Source of the DNA: CAYYSY01 sp964474355
GTDB lineage: Bacteria > Myxococcota_A > UBA9160 > UBA4427
DNA length: 8,722 nt
Direction of reading: 5' to 3'
Assembly (NCBI GenBank): GCA_964474355.1
Contig: CAYYSY010000002.1
Location: forward strand, 1-8,722
In this document: piece by piece, positions 5,975-8,722 of the stretch
Layout: each line of letters starts with the position of its first letter
Position numbering within the stretch: the first letter of the stretch is position 1
The notes under the pieces: model-generated
Told to the model about the DNA's origin: nothing
Databases searched by the model: none
Seen by the model: only the letters and a program-made list of their open reading frames with translations
Translations under genes and position numbers: made by a program

Positions 5975-6132
5975 CCCTGCCAGGACCGGGTGAGTGGCTG
6001 CTCGAAGGGCGTGGGGTGAGCGAGGCGCCCGTGCGACGCCGACGTCGGACGAGGCCGGTTCGCAGCCGCAGCTTCGCATTCGTCGCGGCTCGGGGCTCGC
6101 TCAGGCGCGGTCCGCGGTCAAGCGTCGGGCGT

Positions 6133-6151
6133 GTCCGGCGAGTTGCCGGAC
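6133..6151 (-). terminator. Hairpin after the PhyH gene
   Basis: GTCCGGC and GCCGGAC form a perfect 7-bp stem with a 5-nt loop, 46 nt beyond the stop of the minus-strand dioxygenase gene. There is no U-tract. The rest of the gap from 5967 to 6197 contains no gene that I can support; it should hold the toxin-operon promoter, which I could not place. Confidence 0.4.
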
Positions 6152-6197
6152 GTGACTCCCGAGCGTTCGAGGTCGGTGTGGTGCGTTCGCACGCGCC

Positions 6198-7082
6198 TCA
6201 GCCCGGCTCGTTCTCCAGCCGCGTCAGCCAGTGGTGCGCGTCGAACGAGTCGTCGCCCACCAGATGGCGCCAGAGCTTGATCCGGTTGATGAACTCGAGC
6301 CGGCCCGTGTCGAGCTCGAACCAGCGCTCGAACTGGCAGAGCACCTTCTGCAAGTCGGTCGGGTCCTTGTCGAACATCTCCGAGAAGACGAAGATCGGCT
6401 GCGGCGCCGCGAGCTCGTCCGTCAGGTCGTCGGTGTTCCACAGCCGCGTCTGCCTCACGACCGGGTTCATGCGGATCTTCAGCATGAAGCGGGTGCGATC
6501 GGAGCGGTTGATCTCGCCGCCATGCCACATGCCGTGGTGCATGAAGATGACCGTGCCGGCCGGGCACACGACCTTGCGCTGCCCGACGACGTTCTGGTAG
6601 CGCGCGCACGCCATCTCGCTCACGCGCCGAAGGTGCGTGCCGGGGATGAACCGCGTGCCGCCCATCTCGGGCGTGACCTCGTGCGGGTAGTAGAACATCT
6701 GCACGTCGAAGGCGTGCTCACGCATGTCGATCGTCGAGTCCTGGTGCGTGTGCTGCGAGAGCACCCGGATGCCCTGGTCGGTCATCAGCGTTGCGGGTGG
6801 ATTGAAGTGAGTGCCCTGGTGATCGTAGAGGCAGCCCTTGCCGACGAGACTCTCGATCGCGCCCTCGATGGCCGGCAGCCGCAAGATCTCGCTCACCACC
6901 GAGTCGCCGTAGCACTCGCTGAGCGGCGTGCCGGCGGGCGCGGCCTTCGGCGGGCCGCCCTCCACCTCCTGCATGAAGCGCTGGTTCAGCGCCTCGGGCA
7001 CGACGGCGTCGAAGCGCACGAAGCCGCGCGCCACGAACTGCGCCATCTGCGGAGTGGTCAGCAGGTGCTCGCGGTCAGCCAT
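6198..7082 (-). CDS. Phytanoyl-CoA dioxygenase (PhyH) family protein
   Basis: The 294-residue protein is a non-haem Fe(II)/2-oxoglutarate oxygenase of the PhyH family, which typically hydroxylates lipid-like or small natural-product substrates. The iron site appears complete: H113-x-D115 in HTHQDSTID, and the distal His H187 in MWHGGEINRSDRTRF. R196 or R198 is the likely 2-oxoglutarate-binding Arg. The intervening MGGTRFIPGTHLRR (140-153) is a family hallmark. No signal peptide is seen, so it is cytosolic. ATG 7082 is chosen because it overlaps the stop of the upstream 117-residue gene by 8 nt and precedes a sensible N-terminus (MADREHLLTTPQMAQF). The GA-rich end of the upstream gene serves as its ribosome-binding region. 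The two genes form one operon. The substrate is unknown. Confidence 0.93.
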   Translation of the reverse strand: MADREHLLTTPQMAQFVARGFVRFDAVVPEALNQRFMQEVEGGPPKAAPAGTPLSECYGDSVVSEILRLPAIEGAIESLVGKGCLYDHQGTHFNPPATLMTDQGIRVLSQHTHQDSTIDMREHAFDVQMFYYPHEVTPEMGGTRFIPGTHLRRVSEMACARYQNVVGQRKVVCPAGTVIFMHHGMWHGGEINRSDRTRFMLKIRMNPVVRQTRLWNTDDLTDELAAPQPIFVFSEMFDKDPTDLQKVLCQFERWFELDTGRLEFINRIKLWRHLVGDDSFDAHHWLTRLENEPG

Positions 7083-7428
7083 TCTTCTTTTCTCTCTTCT
7101 TCTCTCTCTCCTTCTCTCTCTCCTTGTCCTTCTTCTTCGCTTCCTTCTCCGGGTCCTTCACCTTCACCCGCTTCTCGAACGCGAACTCGTACTTGAAGTA
7201 CGACGTCGTGAAGGCGTCGCCTGTCGGCTCGGGCCTGATCTGCGAGAGCTGGAAGAGACGCCACCCATCGAGCAGCGCGTCGAGGCCAGTCGGGTAGGGC
7301 GGCTCGTCGCTGTCGCCGGACATGTGGGTCGTCTCGCCGGTGCCGTCGTACTGCGCCCAGGCGATGACGTTCGACTCGAGGGACGAGTCGGCGAGGTAGA
7401 GGATCAGCACCTGCTGTCGCTTCGGCAT
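7075..7428 (-). CDS. Uncharacterised 117-residue protein with charged tail
   Basis: I do not recognise a named family. Residues 1-90 look like a compact alpha/beta domain: QQVLILYLADSS, NVIAWAQYDGTG, a GLDALLDGWRLFQLSQIRPE helix, then TSYFKYEFAFEKRVKV. Residues 91-117 are almost only Lys, Glu, Arg and Asp, including a duplicated KERE unit, and probably form a single charged helix or a disordered tail. ATG 7428 is preferred over upstream in-frame codons because the region before it translates as Arg/Gly-rich non-protein-like sequence; the ribosome binding site is weak. The stop lies 5 nt inside the PhyH gene (8-nt overlap), so the two are co-translated and this may be a partner or accessory of the dioxygenase. 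It has no signal peptide or membrane segment. Confidence 0.75.
   Translation of the reverse strand: MPKRQQVLILYLADSSLESNVIAWAQYDGTGETTHMSGDSDEPPYPTGLDALLDGWRLFQLSQIRPEPTGDAFTTSYFKYEFAFEKRVKVKDPEKEAKKKDKEREKEREKKREKKNG
7082..7125. repeat. 44-nt homopurine/homopyrimidine tract with tandem 12-mers
   Basis: Every base from 7082 to 7125 is a pyrimidine on the plus strand. The tract includes two perfect adjacent copies of TTCTCTCTCTCC (7100-7111 and 7112-7123). Read on the minus strand it encodes the KERE repeat and charged tail of the 117-residue protein, and supplies the purine-rich leader of the overlapping PhyH gene. Confidence 0.85.
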
Positions 7429-7490
7429 GGGGCGAGTCTCGCAAACGGGCCGCCCCAGCGCCGCGCCGCCCGGGCGCGCCCGCGATTCGC

Positions 7491-7496
7491 TATCAA
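7491..7496 (+). promoter_or_regulatory. Possible -10 element for the SCP2 gene
   Basis: TATCAA, within GCTATCAAT, lies in the 134-bp gap between divergent genes and would start a transcript about 60 nt before the ATG at 7563. I see no matching -35 element, so this is weak. Confidence 0.25.
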
Positions 7497-7562
7497 TCCC
7501 CCACGTCACGCCCGCCGACGCACGTCCGCGTCCACCCCGCTCCATGTCAGGAGATCCCTCCG

Positions 7563-8243
7563 ATGTCCGCCTTCCCCGACGCCCCCGTCGCGCCCACCAC
7601 CTTCATGGAGGAGGTCGTGCCCCGGCTCTTCGCCGACTCCGAGCGGCCGCTCGAGCTCGCCTAGGTCGACGTTCGGCTCGGTGTGCGGCTCGATGGTGAT
7701 GGGGGCGGCGAGTGGGTGCTGCACCTGCACGGGGGGGTGCTCGACGTGTTGGCCGGGTCGCGCGTCGAGGCGTCCTTCACCGTCGTGCAGTCGGTCGACG
7801 ACTGGCGTGGCGCGCTCTGGGAGGGGCGCGGTGGCGTCTTCGGCGAGGCTGCGGCGACGCTCTTCCGCCAGGGCGGGGTTGGCGGCGACACGGGCGGCGG
7901 CGCGGCGAGTCCGTTGCCCGGGGGCGCGCCCGATCCGGCGGCCATCGCGCAGCTCGAGGCGCTGAACGGGCTCATCCAGGTCGTCGTCACGGGCGGCGAG
8001 GGGGGCGACTGGGCGACCGGCTTCAAGCTCGGCCCCGGCGAGATCCCCGCGGAGCCGACGACGACGGTGCAGATCACCGACGAGGACGCCCGGGCCATGC
8101 AGTCGGGCGAGCTCGACGCGATGCAAGCCTTCATGGGCGGCAAGATCATGGTTGCCGGCGACATGGGCCTCATGATGCAGATGCAGGCGATCGCGATGCA
8201 GGCGGCAGCGGCTGCTGCGGCCAAGGCACGCGAGTCGAGCTGA
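7563..8243 (+). pseudogene. SCP2 sterol-binding protein gene interrupted by an in-frame amber codon
   Basis: From ATG 7563 (AGGAG 9 nt upstream) the frame reads a plausible N-terminus, MSAFPDAPVAPTTFMEEVVP to LELA. It then meets TAG at 7662-7664 (codon 34) and continues in the same frame as VDVRLGVRLDG and on through an SCP2-like protein to TGA at 8241-8243. A single change from CAG or GAG would create the stop. The start, Shine-Dalgarno and frame are otherwise all intact over 226 codons, so this is a recent nonsense mutation, a sequencing or assembly error, or a readthrough case. TAG closes the PEP-CTERM gene and the 102-residue gene in this window, so a reassigned amber codon is unlikely. 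Confidence 0.75.
7683..8243 (+). CDS. SCP2 sterol-binding domain protein, open portion after the amber codon
   Basis: This is the longest open part, starting at a possible GTG restart (no convincing ribosome binding site) and encoding 186 residues. SCP2 proteins bind or carry sterols and acyl chains in a hydrophobic tunnel. Two SCP2-like halves are suggested. The first is GGEWVLHLHGGVLDV to VDDWRGALW. The second is more typical: GDWATGFKLGPGEIP, then TTTVQITDEDARAMQSGELD, AMQAFMGGKIMVAGDMGLMM. A Gly/Pro-rich linker (about residues 63-82) separates them. The end is Met/Ala-rich (QAAAAAAAKARESS). If translation restarts here, the first beta strand of the domain would be lost, and function would be doubtful. 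It stands alone, with divergent neighbours to the left and a tRNA to the right. Confidence 0.7.
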   Translation: MRLDGDGGGEWVLHLHGGVLDVLAGSRVEASFTVVQSVDDWRGALWEGRGGVFGEAAATLFRQGGVGGDTGGGAASPLPGGAPDPAAIAQLEALNGLIQVVVTGGEGGDWATGFKLGPGEIPAEPTTTVQITDEDARAMQSGELDAMQAFMGGKIMVAGDMGLMMQMQAIAMQAAAAAAAKARESS

Positions 8244-8277
8244 TCGAGGCGCCCGCCAAGGCGTTCGCGCCCCGCAC

Positions 8278-8318
8278 CGCGCCGAATCGGGCGCGTCGCC
8301 ACGCGGCGGTGGCAATTT
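8278..8318 (+). terminator. Two hairpins in series after the SCP2 gene
   Basis: CGCGCC-GAATCG-GGCGCG (8278-8295) is followed by GCCAC-GCGGCG-GTGGC (8298-8313) and then AATTT. The first begins 34 nt after the SCP2 stop. The short T-run makes this the most terminator-like structure in the window, though still weak. Confidence 0.45.
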
Positions 8319-8329
8319 CGTGGGTTGCT

Positions 8330-8358
8330 TTGCACCCCCACGCGAGCCTTGCTACACC
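8330..8358 (+). promoter_or_regulatory. Candidate promoter of tRNA-Asp
   Basis: TTGCAC (8330-8335) and TACACC (8353-8358) are separated by 17 bp, with TG upstream of the -10. Transcription would begin around 8365, about 10 nt before the mature tRNA. The -35 match is poor (only TTG); the position just ahead of a stable RNA gene is the main support. Confidence 0.4.
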
Positions 8359-8375
8359 CTGCGGGCCGATCGCGC

Positions 8376-8452
8376 GGGGCGGTAGTTCAATTGGTTAGAG
8401 CACTGGCCTGTCACGCCAGAAGTTGCGGGTTCGAGTCCCGTCCGCCCCGCCA
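8376..8452 (+). tRNA. tRNA-Asp (anticodon GTC)
   Basis: A complete 77-nt cloverleaf. The acceptor stem GGGGCGG pairs with CCGCCCC, followed by discriminator G and an encoded CCA. The D-loop contains AATTGGTTA. The anticodon stem CTGGC/GCCAG carries loop CTGTCAC with anticodon GTC at 8410-8412. The T-arm is GCGGG-TTCGAGT-CCCGT. The G discriminator and GTC anticodon both fit aspartate identity. Nothing unusual is seen. Confidence 0.97.
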
Positions 8453-8464
8453 CCCGGCTCCTCG

Positions 8465-8488
8465 GATCGAGCGAGCCTCGGCTCGATC
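8465..8488 (+). terminator. Hairpin after tRNA-Asp
   Basis: GATCGAGC and GCTCGATC form a perfect 8-bp stem with an 8-nt loop, 12 nt past the tRNA CCA. No U-tract follows. It probably ends the tRNA transcript or helps 3' processing. Confidence 0.45.
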
Positions 8489-8575
8489 TCGTGCGTGGGT
8501 GTGCACTGTCGCGTGACCAGGTGCGCGCCGCCGAGAGCGGTACGCTTGCTGGGCGCCGCAGAGGCAGGAGCCCCC

Positions 8576-8722
8576 ATGGCCCGTACGCTCGACCTGGCGC
8601 CGTGGAATCGCGATGAGCGCTTCTCGTGGGAGCTCGTGCGGCGCATCGCGATGCGCGCGCCGGGCTGCGAGGGGCTCTTCCTCTCCGCGCGACACCGTTC
8701 CTCGAGCCCGCTCTCCGAGGGC
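8576..8722 (+). CDS. Start of an unrecognised protein, cut off by window edge
   Basis: The first 49 codons of an open frame begin MARTLDLAPWNRDERFSWEL and continue into an Arg-rich segment with LVRRIAMRAPGCEGLFLSAR. Support for a real gene is AGGAG 5 nt before the ATG, in the same GCAGGAGCCCCCATG context as the DUF1214 gene, and almost every codon ending in G or C. No signal peptide is seen. The visible part is too short for me to assign a family. It begins 124 bp after tRNA-Asp and is probably transcribed separately. Confidence 0.65.
   Translation, partial: MARTLDLAPWNRDERFSWELVRRIAMRAPGCEGLFLSARHRSSSPLSEG

Noticed and set aside
7100..7123. 12-bp tandem repeat as a phase-variation switch
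   Set aside because: The unit is a multiple of three, so gain or loss cannot shift the frame; at most it changes tail length and the PhyH leader.
6231..7196. Plus-strand 321-codon open frame
   Set aside because: It is antisense to the PhyH gene and mirrors its codon pattern; the minus-strand product has the complete iron site.
7662..7664. TAG as a recoded sense codon (such as pyrrolysine) in the SCP2 gene
   Set aside because: TAG terminates the PEP-CTERM gene and the 102-residue gene here, and nothing in the window supports amber recoding; mutation or sequence error is simpler.
8376..8452. tRNA-Asp as an integration site of a mobile element
   Set aside because: I saw no integrase and no second copy of the tRNA 3' end in the window.
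8395..8695. Minus-strand frames ending in GGRDSNPQLLA or GADGTRTRNFW
   Set aside because: These peptides come from the reverse strand of the tRNA-Asp gene, a well-known source of false protein annotations.

Overview
The window is GC-rich DNA from a Gram-negative bacterium. The gene content is a cytochrome P450, a DUF1214 protein, a PhyH-type dioxygenase, an SCP2 sterol-binding protein and a PEP-CTERM protein behind a sigma-54 promoter. This mixture fits an environmental lineage of the former Deltaproteobacteria (Myxococcota or Binatota type), but that is inference from gene content and codon bias; nothing here fixes the taxonomy.

Layout. Minus strand, 1-971: the first 323 codons of a cytochrome P450; its haem-cysteine region lies beyond the left edge. 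Minus, 1192-1500: a 102-residue two-helix membrane protein. Between these two lies an AT-rich 22-bp inverted repeat that looks like an operator for the P450. A 529-bp divergent gap (1501-2029) carries two CGATCG-centred palindromes. Plus, 2030-3145: a full-length DUF1214 protein. Plus, 3432-4115: a secreted PEP-CTERM protein preceded by a good -24/-12 (sigma-54) promoter. Minus, 5966 to 4188: a tightly coupled three-gene operon of HigB-like toxin, HigA-like antitoxin and a NAPE-PLD-type metallo-beta-lactamase-fold hydrolase. The junctions are TGA-C-ATG and an overlapping TGATG. Minus, 7428 to 6198: a 117-residue protein with a Lys/Glu/Arg tail, overlapping by 8 nt a PhyH-family dioxygenase. 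Plus, 7563-8243: an SCP2-type sterol-carrier gene broken in frame by an amber codon at codon 34. Plus, 8376-8452: tRNA-Asp(GTC). Plus, from 8576: the start of an unrecognised gene that runs off the right edge.

Functionally, four genes (P450, DUF1214, PhyH, SCP2) point to oxidation and binding of hydrophobic lipid or sterol-like substrates. They lie in separate transcription units on both strands, so this is a neighbourhood and not one operon. The PEP-CTERM protein belongs to exosortase-dependent envelope or exopolysaccharide export and needs an exosortase encoded elsewhere. The toxin-antitoxin pair is a stability module to which the hydrolase gene has become translationally attached. GC-rich hairpins without U-tracts follow most gene ends and are the only terminator candidates seen. 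I saw no insertion sequence, CRISPR array or phage gene cluster.
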